NCBI GenBank assembly: GCA_965222765.1
Contig: CBDCVG010000099.1
Coordinates: 34,357-98,356, forward strand
Direction of reading: 5' to 3'
Length of the DNA: 64,000 bases
Source: Caldora sp965222765
Lineage (GTDB): Bacteria; Cyanobacteriota; Cyanobacteriia; Cyanobacteriales; Coleofasciculaceae
Shown here: positions 7,540-17,219 of the stretch, piece after piece
Position numbering within the stretch: the first letter of the stretch is position 1
Layout: every line of letters starts with the position of its first letter
Program-made: the position numbers and the translations under genes
Notes under the pieces: generated by a model
What the model saw: only the letters and a program-made list of their open reading frames with translations
What the model was told of the DNA's origin: nothing
Databases searched by the model: none

Positions 7540-10131
7540 TTAGGCGCTTGTTACTCCATATGCCAGAGTATAGAGTTCTTGCAGGTCTTTAATTAGGGGA
7601 TAGCGAGGATTGGAACCGGTACATTGATCGTCAAAAGCTTGTTCAGCTAAGACTTCCAGCTTGTCATAAAACTCTGCTTCTCGCCCGGGTAAGGCTTCTT
7701 GAATCGTTAGGGGAATATCGACTTCTAGCTTGAGATTGTCAATCGCTGCAATTAATTTTTCTACTTTCTCCTCCGGAGTATTACCCCTAAATTAAGGGAA
7801 TCAGCAATTGCAGCATAACGTTCTTTGGCGTGAGGATATTCGTATTGAGGAAAGATCGCTTGTTTAAAAGGGGCATCGGTAGCATTATAGCGAATGACGT
7901 GGGTGATCATTAAAGCATTGGCTAAACCGTGGGGAACGTGGAAAGTTGAGCCTAATTTATGGGCCATAGAGTGACAGATGCCTAGGAAAGCATTGGCAAA
8001 TGCCATGCCAGCAATGGTAGCAGCATAGTGAACTTTCTCCCTGGCTTCGGGGTCTTTTGCCCCCAGTTGGTAAGCGCGAGGTAGGTATTTCATCAATAGA
8101 GCGATTGCTTCTAGTGCCAAGCCATCGGTAAATTCTGTTGCCACTACGGAAACATAGGCTTCTAGAGCATGGGTTAAGGCATCGATCCCTCCGAAGGCGG
8201 TGAGGGATTTGGGCATATGCAACACTAATTCCGGATCAACGATCGCTATATTAGGAGTAAGGGCATAATCAGCCAAGGGGTATTTAATACCAGTACGATC
8301 ATCGGTGACAACTGCAAAAGGGGTTACTTCAGAGCCAGTGCCGGAAGTAGTGGGGATAGCCACCAACTGAGCTTTTTTCCCTAAAGTTGGCAATTCGTAA
8401 ACTCGTTTGCGGATATCCATAAACCTGGTAGCGATACCCTCGAATTCGACTTCAGGATGTTCGTACATCAGCCAGATAACTTTGGCTGCATCCATCGGGG
8501 AACCGCCACCAAAAGCAATAATCACATCGGGTTGGAAGGTATTGACTCTAGCTAATCCCATTTCAATAGTAGAAAGGTTGGGATCGGGTTGGACATCATA
8601 AAATATCTGATGTTCGATGTTAATTTCTTCTAGAACATCGGTAACTTCCTTAATCATGCCCAAGTCAAATAAGGGCTTATCTGTAATGATAAATGCCCGT
8701 TTACAACCGGCTAAATCTCTCAAAGCCACCGGCAGACAACCGTATTTGAAATAGACTTTAGGCGGAACACGAAACCAGAGCATATTTTCCCGTCGTTGGG
8801 AAACGGTTTTAATATTGAGTAAATGACGAACGCTGACATTCTCACTCACCGAGTTGCCACCCCAAGTGCCGCAACCTAAGGTTAAAGAGGGGTCTAACTT
8901 AAAATTATATAAGTCGCCGATCGCTCCTTGAGAGGAAGGGGTATTGATTAACACCCTGCCGGTAGAGACTTGGGAATCAAAATAGTCAATGCGATCGCTG
9001 TTACTGGGAGCAGTGTAGAGTACAGAAGTATGCCCTCTGCCTCCCAATAGAATTAGTTCTTCGGCTTTCTCTGTCGCTGATTTGAAATCAGCTGTCCGAT
9101 ACATCCCTAAAACGGGGGATAATTTCTCGATCGAAAATGGTTCATGAATACCAACCTCGTCAATTTCCCCAATTAAAACCTTGCTGCCTGTGGGAACTTC
9201 AATGCCCGCTAATTCAGCGATTGTAGCTGTTGATTGACCTACTATTTTAGGGTTGATATGTCCATCTTTAATCAGAACGATATTGACTTTAGCTCGTTCT
9301 TCTGGGGACAAAAAGTAAGCACCCCTCAATGTAAATTCTTGCTTGACGCGATCGTATACTTCATCGACCACAATTACCGATTGCTCTGAGGCACAAATCA
9401 TGCCGTTGTCAAAGGTTTTACTCAACAGAATTGAGCTCACGGCTAATTTAATCTCGGCAGTTTCATCAATGACAGCGGGGGTATTGCCAGCACCGACTCC
9501 TAAAGATGGTTTACCGGAAGAATAGGCTGCCTTAACCATATTAGGACCACCAGTAGCTAGGATTAAATTGATACTGGGATGCTGCATTAAAGCCTGAGAA
9601 AGTTCTACCGATGGTTCATCGATCCAACCGATAATATCTTCAGGAGCACCGGCAGCAACAGCAGCATCTAAAACAGTTTTAGCTGCTGTAATCGTACATT
9701 GTTTGGCTCTGGGATGGGGAGAAAAGATAATGCCATTGCGGGTTTTTAGCGCCAGTAAAGCCTTAAAAACTGCCGTCGAAGTAGGATTAGTTGTGGGGAC
9801 AATACCAGCTAAAATACCCACCGGTTCGGCAATTTTTTGAATTCCATAATGAGGATCAGACTCAATTACTCCACAGGTAGCCTCTTGTTTGTATTTGTTG
9901 TAGATAAATTCTGAAGCAAAATGATTCTTAATCACCTTATCTTCAACAATTCCCATGCCTGTTTCGCTAACGGCTAATTTAGCTAGGGGAATTCTTTGTT
10001 CGTTAGCGGCTAAAGATGCTTGTTTAAATATTTGGTTAACTTGTTCTTGAGTGTAACCAGCATACTTAATTTGAGCACCTTTGACTTTTTGAATGAGGAG
10101 TGTTGAGTTCTTCTAGATTAGTGACTTTCAT
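7540..10131 (-). pseudogene. adhE: Bifunctional aldehyde-alcohol dehydrogenase AdhE, two frameshifts
   Basis: Fermentative enzyme reducing acetyl-CoA to acetaldehyde and then ethanol. The ATG at 10131 starts MKVTNLEELN; an extra C near 10103 shifts frame, and an open frame continues through IKYAGYTQEQVNQ into the main 731-codon stretch. The aldehyde-dehydrogenase Cys is in NGMICASEQ. The iron-alcohol-dehydrogenase half shows GGGSPMDAAKV and the His-rich motifs GIDALTHALEAY and HKLGSTFHVPHG. Near 7787 a G is missing from a G-run (TTAGGGGTAAT), and the C-terminus NTPEEKVEKL...YGVTSA-stop continues in another frame to 7540. The two indels cancel, giving 864 codons overall, close to the usual length. 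Either the gene is recently dead or the assembly has errors. pflA lies 32 bp upstream, so the two look like an operon. Confidence 0.85.
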
Positions 10132-10163
10132 GATGAGTGTTATGTGTCGTTCTAAGGAGCCAA

Positions 10164-10913
10164 TCAATAAACTGTAATTCCGTATTCCTGAAAAATCTGT
10201 TTAGCTGTTGCGACTAATTCTGGAGTTGCAGGGGGAGTATCTTTGAGCAAATATTCATAACCTAGCTGCTCCCATTTATATTCTCCCATTTTATGAAAGG
10301 GTAAAATTTCTACTCGTTCTACATTATTGAGCTCCGCTACAAACTCAGCTAAACCTCGAATATTGTGAGGAGGATCGGTCAGATGAGGAACTAAAACAAA
10401 TCTAATCCAAACTGGCTTTTTAATTGTACTTAAATAGCTGAGCAAAAATTAGAGTTGGTTCGAGGGAAACATTAGTAACTTGATGATAGATTTTCGGGTC
10501 AAAAGATTTAATATCTAGTAGTATTAAATCTACATAATCGAGTAGGGGTTTTGCGGTAGCTAATTTTACATAACCAGAAGTATCTAAGGCGGTGTGAATC
10601 CCAAATCTCGGCAGCGACGCAAAATTTCCCAGACAAACTCTGGCTGCATTAAAGGTTCACCCCCAGTTACGGTAACTCCTCCTCCAGAGAACTCCATATA
10701 AGAGCGATATTTTTGAATATCCGCAATCAATTCATCAACTGTGACTTCTTTGCCACCTTGAGGAGCACGACAGTCAGGATTATGACAGTAAAGACACCTC
10801 AGAGGACATCCTTGGGTAAAAACCAAATAGCGTATTCCCGGTCCATCAACAGTACCACAAGTTTCAATTGAGTGAATTCTACCTTTAGTTTGAGGAGGAG
10901 TTGTAGTTATCAT
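10164..10913 (-). pseudogene. pflA: Pyruvate formate-lyase activating enzyme, two frameshifts
   Basis: Radical SAM enzyme that installs the glycyl radical on PflB. The N-terminal part (from ATG at 10913) has the iron-sulfur motif CPLRCLYCHNPDC and the TGGEPLMQPEF motif. At about 10600 a missing G in a G-run shifts the frame (expected LGIHTALDTSGYVKL). At about 10439 an extra C restores it into STIKKPVWIRFVLVPHLTD. The total span of 250 codons fits the family's ~246. It is probably co-transcribed with adhE. Upstream it lacks its own ribosome site and instead follows a duplicated stub of the pflB leader. Function is doubtful unless both indels are sequencing errors. Confidence 0.85.
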
Positions 10914-10993
10914 GGGTTTTTATGGCAAAGATATCAGCTGGGGGAGAAGAAGTGGAGCTATTACCGAGCAGTATTGTTTCTTTATCTGAAGCG

Positions 10994-11165
10994 AAACCTT
11001 TCCATTGCTGGAGCCTTAAGTATTCCTCCTTCTATTGCTCTTGATTTTTTACTCTTACTTATACTTTTAAACTAACAAAATAAGCAGGGGTTTTAGGTTG
11101 CAATTCACAAAAATTAAAAATAGTTATTCATACCCAACTAACAACTTTAATATTGTTTTTACACA
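10994..11165 (-). repeat. Duplicated pflB leader and 5' stub upstream of pflA
   Basis: This stretch matches 14054-14225, the promoter, ribosome site and first codons of pflB, at a constant offset of 3060 bases. Shared blocks include the start-proximal CAATGGAAA codons, the AGGAGGAAT ribosome site, TTAAAAGTATAAGTAAGAG and GCAACCT. In this copy the start codon is lost (AGG instead of ATG) and similarity ends after about 14 codons. An ancestral pflB copy, or a recombination event, appears to have put this promoter in front of pflA and adhE. Confidence 0.75.
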
Positions 11166-11271
11166 AAACCGTTAATACTCATGCGATTTTGGTATAAAAT
11201 ATCTTAAGCAACCAGGATTAAGATAAGTTGAAATTAAAACCTTTCTCAATCCTTCCGCAATTTTCTAATTT

Positions 11272-11475
11272 CACAAGGTACTGGGACAATTTCTTAACTA
11301 TCGCTTTGCTCTTAAGGCAGAAGAACCAGAACGTATATTGTATCTTGCTATTCCTGTTGAAATCTACAATACCTTCTTTGCCCGCCGCTTTGTCCAACTG
11401 ATTATCCAAGAGTATCAACTCAAATTAATTATCTTTGATTCGGTTCAGGAGGTAATCGTTCAATGGCAAAAATAG
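11272..11475 (+). pseudogene. xisH: XisH, C-terminal fragment
   Basis: Open frame without a start, reading HKVLGQFLNYRFALKAEE and later PVEIYNTFFARRF, ending VQWQK-stop. This matches the C-terminal half of XisH, a PD-(D/E)XK-like cyanobacterial protein first linked to fdxN-element excision. The N-terminal half is missing, apparently cut at about 11270 near the pflB-leader duplication. It overlaps the start of xisI by 13 bases, the usual XisH-XisI arrangement. Confidence 0.75.
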
Positions 11476-11798
11476 AGCAATATCGACAACTTGTCAAAGA
11501 GATTCTCAATGAATACTGTAGCCATAAACCAGCCTATGGTGAGGTAGAAGTGGAATTAATCTTGGATACTGAAAGAGATCATTACCAACTTGTCCATACA
11601 GGATGGAGTAATCGCCGCCGTATTTATGGTTGTACAATTCACATAGATCTTAAAGGTGACAAGATTTGGATTCAAAATGATGGTACAGAGGTTGGTATTG
11701 CTAATGTATTAGTTGAACGGGGTGTGCCTCAGCAAGATATTGTTCTAGCCTATCATGCCCCTTATCTCAGAAAGTTTACTGACTTCGCAGTGGGGTAG
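11463..11798 (+). CDS. xisI: XisI-like protein
   Basis: 111 residues, the normal length for XisI. It starts MAKIEQYRQLVKEILNEY and shows the family pattern around LILDTERDHYQLVHTGW, HIDLKGDKIWIQNDGTE and FTDFAVG. XisI was named as an fdxN-element excision controlling factor, but it is widespread and multicopy in cyanobacteria and its exact role is unclear. Its partner XisH directly upstream is truncated, so this copy is an orphan. Confidence 0.88.
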   Translation: MAKIEQYRQLVKEILNEYCSHKPAYGEVEVELILDTERDHYQLVHTGWSNRRRIYGCTIHIDLKGDKIWIQNDGTEVGIANVLVERGVPQQDIVLAYHAPYLRKFTDFAVG

Positions 11799-11848
11799 AT
11801 TACCCCTCTTATAGATAGTTTTTCGGCTTATCTTAGCGCCATCCTATA

Positions 11849-14076
11849 CTAAACTCTCTCGTGGAATGTCCGATTAATTACATCGAGTTGTTGTTCACGA
11901 GTCAGTTTGATAAAGTTGACAGCATAGCCAGATACTCGAATAGTTAGTTGGGGATAGAGCTCTGGATGTTCCATAGCATCAATCAAAGTTTCACGATTGA
12001 GAACATTAACGTTGATATGATGACCGGTACTATGAAAGTAACCATCTAGCATTCCTGCTAAGTTGCTGGTTTTTTCCTCTTCAGTTTTACCTAAGGCTTC
12101 CGGTACAATGGAGAAAGTATAGGAAATTCCATCTTGAGCGTGTTCGTAAGGCAGTTTGGCAACAGATTCTAAAGCCGCGATCGCTCCTTTGGTATCCCTG
12201 CCATGCATAGGGTTAGCACCAGGAGCAAAAGGTTGTCCTGCTTTACGTCCATCAGGGGTATTCCAGTTTTCTTACCGTAAACTACATTAGAGGTAATAGT
12301 CAGAATCGACTGAGTAGGAACCGCACCACGATAGGTTTGATGCTGGCGGATTTTGTTCATAAAGTCTTCGATTAATTTGGCAGTAATCTTATCCACCCGG
12401 TCATCATTGTTACCAAATTTAGGATAATCTCCTTCAATTTCGTAATCTACTGCCAAACCGTCTTCATTGCGAAGAACTTTCACCTTAGCGTATTTAATTG
12501 CCGATAGGGCATCCCCCACTACCGATAAACCAGCTACCCCACAAGCCATGGTGCGATAAACATCGCGATCGTGTAATGCCATTTCTAGGCGCTCATAGCA
12601 ATATTTATCGTGCATGTAGTGGATAACGTTGAGAGTGTTGACATAAAGTTTTGCCAACCAACCCATCATCAAATCGAATTTAGCCCTTACTTCCTCATAA
12701 TCTAAATATTCAGAAGTTATCGGTGCAAACATCGGGGCAATCTGTTCTCCCGCTTTTTCATCTTTCCCACCATTGATGGCATAGAGTAAAGCCTTAGCTA
12801 GATTAACTCTTGCACCAAAGAATTGCATCTGTTTGCCAATACCCATTCCCGATACGCAGCAAGCAATCCCATAATCATCACCGTAGTAACTGCGCATCAA
12901 GTCATCATTTTCATACTGAATTGAACTGGTATCTGTAGAAACTTTAGTGCAGAAGCGTTTGAAGCCTAGGGGCAATTTTGGCGACCACAATACAGTTAGA
13001 TTGGGTTCCGGTGCTGGCCCTAAGTTATATAAGGTATTTAAGAAGCGGAAACTATTTTTTGTAACTAAAGTCCTGCCATCTTCTCCCATGCCACCGATGG
13101 ATTCTGTTACCCAAGTAGGATCCCCAGAAAATAGTTCATTATAAGCAGGATGACGTAAAAAACGTACCATCCTTAACTTCATCACAAAATGGTCGATGAG
13201 TTCTTGAAGTTCCCCTTCTGTAACATCACCATTATCCAAATCCCTTTGGCAATAAATATCGAGGAATGTGGAAACTCGACCCAAAGACATTGCCGCGCCG
13301 TTTTGTTCTTTAACTGCCCCTAGATAACCAAAATAAGTCCACTGCACTGCTTCTTTAGTGTTGGCTGCGGGTTGACCGATATCGCAGCCATAACTAGCAG
13401 CCATCTGTTTTAATTCTTTGAGGGCTTTGATTTGGTCAGAAATTTCTTCTCTCAAGCGAATTATATCTTCAGCGATCGCATCTATTTCCAAAGAGTTTAA
13501 TTGTGCTTGCTTGTCTTCGAGCAAGCGATCAACCCCGTATAAAGCTACTCGACGATAATCGCCAATAATCCTGCCCCTGCCGTAAGCATCCGGTAAACCA
13601 GTAATAATTCCTAAATGCCTTGCCAATCGCATTTCACTGGTATAGGCATCGAAAACACCATCATTATGAGTCTTGCGGTATTTAGTAAAAATCTCTTGAG
13701 TTTGCTCATCTAACTGATAACCGTAGGCTTCGAGGGAACTTTTAACTACTCGAATGCCCCCAAAAGGCATAATTGCCCGTTTTAAGGGTTTATCAGTTTG
13801 CAAACCCACAATTTTTTCTAAATCTCGATCAATATAGCCAGGAGCATGGGCAACAATAGAAGAGGGTACTTTTGTATCTGTATCTAGAATCCCTTTTTCC
13901 CGTTCTAATGCCATTAAGTCTTTGACTTTTTCCCAAAGTTGATCAGTAACTTCTGTCTGGGTGGCTAAAAACGAACCATCTCCTTCATAAGGACTGTAGT
14001 TATGCTGAATAAAGTCGCGGAGGTTAACTTCTTGAGTCCATTTACCTGAAACGAAATCTTTCCATTGTTGGAACAT
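11849..14076 (-). pseudogene. pflB: Formate C-acetyltransferase (pyruvate formate-lyase), one frameshift
   Basis: Glycyl-radical enzyme converting pyruvate and CoA to acetyl-CoA and formate under anoxia. The ATG at 14076 follows a strong AGGAGGAAT ribosome site. The adjacent active-site cysteines are in GIACCVSGMG and the radical glycine is in IRVSGYAVNF. A missing A near 12260 (GGAATACC where GGAAATACC is expected) shifts frame so that the main ORF ends after a garbled tail. The last ~120 residues, including the essential radical glycine, continue in another frame to 11849. With that base restored it would be about 742 residues. As written, the product would be inactive. Confidence 0.88.
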
Positions 14077-14225
14077 TAGATATTCCTCCTTTGGTTCTTC
14101 TTGATTTTTTGCTCTTACTTATACTTTTAAGCTAACAAAGTGACGATGAGTTGTAGGTTGCAATTTACAAAAAGTAAAAATAATTAGTTATTGCCAATAA
14201 ACAACCTAAATATTGTTTTTCTCTC
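14054..14225 (-). promoter_or_regulatory. pflB leader with palindromic operator candidate
   Basis: The strong ribosome site AGGAGGAA (about 14087-14095) precedes the pflB ATG. Further upstream, 14151-14170 reads TTGTAGGTTGCAATTTACAA, an imperfect palindrome (TTGTA/TACAA arms around a central TTGCAA). A degenerate version is conserved in the duplicated leader at 11091-11110. It could bind a redox regulator; that is inference. It does not match the classical FNR site TTGAT-N4-ATCAA. Confidence 0.4.
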
Positions 14226-14301
14226 AAGCTTTTGAGACTTAGACAACTTTTTAGTTGCTTAATATTCACTTTATCAATTAGAGCTAATATAGATAGTTAG
14301 T

Positions 14302-14514
14302 GAATGTGTCGCCGCCGGAGTCAAAGGCGCAATTATTATCTCCGCTGGCTTCAAGGAAATTGGTGAGGTAGGGGTGGAATTAGAGCGCCAAATCTTGGAG
14401 ACAGCTCAAATTCTAGCCGAGAATTATCCCATGCAGCGGGTTGCAGAAAAAGTCGGTTTTCGTCTCCATCGTGCTGTTGATATAGTGGAAGCGGAGATGG
14501 AGTTGATGGTGTGA
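14302..14514 (+). pseudogene. ADP-forming acyl-CoA synthetase/GNAT acetyltransferase, internally deleted remnant
   Basis: One open frame of ~70 codons joins two distant parts of a protein family. The first part, VAAGVKGAIIISAGFKEIGE, matches the CoA-binding/ligase region of NDP-forming acyl-CoA synthetases. The second, ENYPMQRVAEKVGFRL...VEAEMEL, matches the end of the fused GNAT acetyltransferase domain. Everything between is gone and there is no proper start. ADP-forming acetate-CoA ligase produces acetate and ATP, so it would fit the neighbouring fermentation cluster. Confidence 0.6.
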
Positions 14515-14640
14515 TTTTAGGATGGTCTCATTTTAGGGAGCAAGATGCTCCCACTACTGAAACTCTAATTTATCGGTTGCGATCACCTCCGGCATCACCG
14601 TAGGTACTCGCTATTATTTTTTGCTATTATTTAATAAGAA

Positions 14641-14742
14641 GTTCCCGACGAACTCTCAGAACAACTTGCCCAAATCGACAATCGCCTCCCAGAATTTTTG
14701 CGCTTGAGCCTTCAACGTTTGCTTGCAAAAAACTGGTTTTGA
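14641..14742 (+). pseudogene. Short open remnant, unknown
   Basis: Reads VPDELSEQLAQIDNRLPEFL and ends KNWF-stop with no start codon. It resembles small cyanobacterial accessory proteins beside toxin-like genes, but I cannot name a family. It is probably a scrap. Confidence 0.25.
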
Positions 14743-14904
14743 AACGCTTACAGGGATTGTGTTTCAGCCTTAGAGTAAGTTTCTGTACACTTGCTACTCA
14801 AACGCCAAAACCAAGTCGATTAAGCAGAAAGTAAAACGCAGCTCCACAGCCAAAAAGAACAGTGAAGATTAGCAAACTTCTTCTAGTTTTAGTAATTCTT
14901 CCTT

Positions 14905-15519
14905 CTACAGAGCAGTAAATACCTGATTAACTGTTAAGTTAAACTCTGGAAAAGCTTCTGAAATAATGCGCTCATCTCCTCTGAACTGACTAATTTGATA
15001 TTCACCATCAATAAGCTGACAAACTGAGAAAGTAGGTTGTTTGGGACTGCCAATGTAGCGCCTACCGCCTAACCCTAGATAGTCTGCTATCCAGTATTCA
15101 GGAATACCCATTGCCTCGTATTCGTTGAGTTTGAGTGCGTAATCGTCTTGCCAATTGGTGCTGACTATTTCAACAACTAGTCGCACTGACTCTCCCATGG
15201 TGATAATCGATTCTTTTGCCCAGCGAGGCTCGGAATTAATAGCTAGTCTGTCTAATACGATCAGATCTGGTTCGTACCCAGATTCATTAGCATAGGGTTT
15301 GATAACGCATTCTTTGGGAATGAAGTAAGGTAGTTGTCTTTGCCGAATTAGTAAGAAAAGTTCACCTCCGAGAAAGCCAGCAATTTCTGAATGTTTGCCA
15401 GTAGGTTTTGGCATCTTAACAATTACCCCATTGTGTAGCTCATAGCGGTGTTCTGAGTTTTCTGGATACCAATCAATAAATTCATCGAAGGTTACTTTTT
15501 GGAAAATGGCTTGAATCAT
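14905..15519 (-). CDS. Uma2 family protein (DUF820, PD-(D/E)XK nuclease fold)
   Basis: 204 residues, the typical length. Family hallmarks are visible: TFDEFIDWYPENSEHRYEL, GKHSEIAGFLGGEL, then GYEPDLIVLD and VRLVVEIVSTNWQDDY, which supply the E/D...EXV pattern of the PD-(D/E)XK core, and the closing GIPEYWIADYLGLG. Uma2 genes are present in dozens of copies in cyanobacteria and often travel with mobile DNA; their function is uncertain. A HIP1 octamer sits just upstream of the start at about 15520-15528. Confidence 0.9.
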   Translation of the reverse strand: MIQAIFQKVTFDEFIDWYPENSEHRYELHNGVIVKMPKPTGKHSEIAGFLGGELFLLIRQRQLPYFIPKECVIKPYANESGYEPDLIVLDRLAINSEPRWAKESIITMGESVRLVVEIVSTNWQDDYALKLNEYEAMGIPEYWIADYLGLGGRRYIGSPKQPTFSVCQLIDGEYQISQFRGDERIISEAFPEFNLTVNQVFTAL

Positions 15520-15798
15520 CGCGATCGCTCCTTAGCTTTTTAGCATTGTCTTGTTTTTCTCTGAACACCTATAAAAGGGTAAATGCCTCAAGGGTGAAGC
15601 ATTCCCCCTATCTTTTGCCAATAATTGGGGAGACTCGGAGGGCGGGTTTTGAACTGAGAGGTTATCGTCTATAGGGGGAATCATTTCACTAAACCCGCCC
15701 CTACAGCGGAATTAATTGAATTTGGGAAATGGGATGAGGGAAAATTGGTGTTTTAGGCGATTATCTACGCTGGTGTAGTAAGCGATCGCACTTTATCA

Positions 15799-15930
15799 TT
15801 AAGCTAGTGGCAGATAACTAATCAAATCGAAATATTCATCCAAAATATGTTCGATACCCACCCGCGAACCTTTAACTCGAATGTCGTCAGGTCTGAGAAA
15901 GGTAAAATAGTCTTCTAATTGCATAGCCAT
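15799..15930 (-). pseudogene. DUF433-type protein, truncated
   Basis: 43 codons starting MAMQLEDYFTFLRPDDIRVK and continuing GSRVGIEHILDEYF. It resembles the N-terminus of DUF433 (antitoxin-like) proteins, which usually run 70-80 residues. Here it ends early in ISYLPLA-stop. It is probably a broken gene. A PIN-like partner was not found beside it. Confidence 0.45.
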
Positions 15931-16049
15931 CTCCCAGGAAATTATTTGTGGGAAATCGCAACCATTATTGTCTTTATTGGTGATTGCGATTGCCTACGGC
16001 ACCAGCGTAGCTGATCTACAAGCAGCAGCGCTTGCAGATCAGCTACAAT

Positions 16050-16112
16050 ATTTATATATACGCGCACACCTTACCCATTATAAAATGATGATACCACAGA
16101 ATAATGGGTATT
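16050..16112 (+). repeat. Copy 4 of the ~65-bp TATATA/GCGCACAC repeat, upstream of ldhA
   Basis: Begins TTTATATATACGCGCACACC and continues CCATTAT and AATAATGG. Related copies lie at about 140-204 (minus), 3270-3334 (minus) and 6522-6585 (plus). This one ends about 40 bases before the dehydrogenase start and includes TATAAAAT, which could serve as a -10 box. Confidence 0.6.
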
Positions 16113-16148
16113 GTAAACAACAAATGATAAACAACAAGGAGCAAATTA

Positions 16149-17171
16149 ATGAAAGTGGCAGTCTTCAGTGCCAAAACCTATGACCGCAAGTTTTTAGAAG
16201 CCGCTAATACTGATTACGGACACGAATTGGTATTTTTTGAACCAAGTCTGAATGTTAACACAGCGATCTTAGCTTCATCATTCCCAGCAGTGTGTGTATT
16301 TGTCAATGACCAGCTAGATGAGAAAGCATTGCAGGCTCTTCAAGAGCAAGATACTTGCTTAATTGCCTTACGTTGTGCCGGTTTTAACAACGTCAATTTG
16401 AAAGTCGCCGCTCAATTGGGTATGACAGTTGTCCGAGTTCCTGCTTACTCACCCTATGCAGTTGCTGAGCATACCATTGGACTAATTCTCACCCTAAACC
16501 GCCAGCTCCATCGCGCCTATAACCGCGTAAGAGAAGGAAATTTTGCCCTGGAAGGACTTTTGGGGTTTGACCTGCACGATCACACTGTTGGTATTATCGG
16601 TACTGGTAAAATCGGTGCGATCGTGATGCAGATTCTTAAGGGATTTGGATGCCACTTACTTGCCTATGACTTGTATCCTAATCCAGATTGTCAGGCATTA
16701 GGAGCTAAATACGTAGAGCTTCCTGAACTCTTCAGAACATCTGATATCATTTCTCTCCATTGTCCTATAACCCCCCAAACCTATCACCTAATTGACAGCC
16801 AAGCTTTAGAGCAGATGAAACAAGGCGTAATGTTGATTAACACCAGCCGAGGAGCTTTGATTGATACAAAAGCAGTAATTGACGCTCTCAAATCTAAGAA
16901 AATTGGTTATCTTGGTCTAGATGTCTACGAGCAAGAATCTGATTTGTTCTTTGAGGATTTGTCTAATGAAGTCATTCAAGACGATGTATTCCAACGCCTG
17001 CTAACCTTTCCTAATGTGATCATTACTGGTCATCAAGCTTTCTTTACTGCAAACGCCCTTGATAAAATTGCCCAGACAACACTCTCTAATATTACAGATT
17101 TTGAACAAGGGCATCATTGTCCGAATCAAATCACTCTAGAACAAATGACTCTAACCAAAGATGCTGCTTGA
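16149..17171 (+). CDS. ldhA: D-lactate dehydrogenase (D-2-hydroxyacid dehydrogenase family)
   Basis: 340 residues. NAD-dependent reduction of pyruvate to D-lactate is the likely reaction. The Rossmann motif is GIIGTGKIGAIVMQIL. The catalytic Arg is in INTSRGALID, the Glu lies in the GLDVYEQESD segment, and the His is in ITGHQAFFT. The phrases RCAGFNNVNL and YSPYAVAEHTIGLIL are typical of the LdhA group, including the FEDLSNEVIQDDVFQRLLTFPNV block. The start follows an AAGGAGCAAATTA ribosome site. It is the only intact fermentation gene in this part of the window. A related 2-hydroxyacid specificity cannot be excluded. Confidence 0.88.
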   Translation: MKVAVFSAKTYDRKFLEAANTDYGHELVFFEPSLNVNTAILASSFPAVCVFVNDQLDEKALQALQEQDTCLIALRCAGFNNVNLKVAAQLGMTVVRVPAYSPYAVAEHTIGLILTLNRQLHRAYNRVREGNFALEGLLGFDLHDHTVGIIGTGKIGAIVMQILKGFGCHLLAYDLYPNPDCQALGAKYVELPELFRTSDIISLHCPITPQTYHLIDSQALEQMKQGVMLINTSRGALIDTKAVIDALKSKKIGYLGLDVYEQESDLFFEDLSNEVIQDDVFQRLLTFPNVIITGHQAFFTANALDKIAQTTLSNITDFEQGHHCPNQITLEQMTLTKDAA

Positions 17172-17219
17172 AATGCTAATGCTATTAGCAGCAATTTGTC
17201 TTGAGCAGACTCTACTTGA

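Noticed and set aside
10872..11075. 67-residue plus-strand ORF upstream of pflA
   Set aside because: It covers the duplicated pflB leader in antisense and has no ribosome site.
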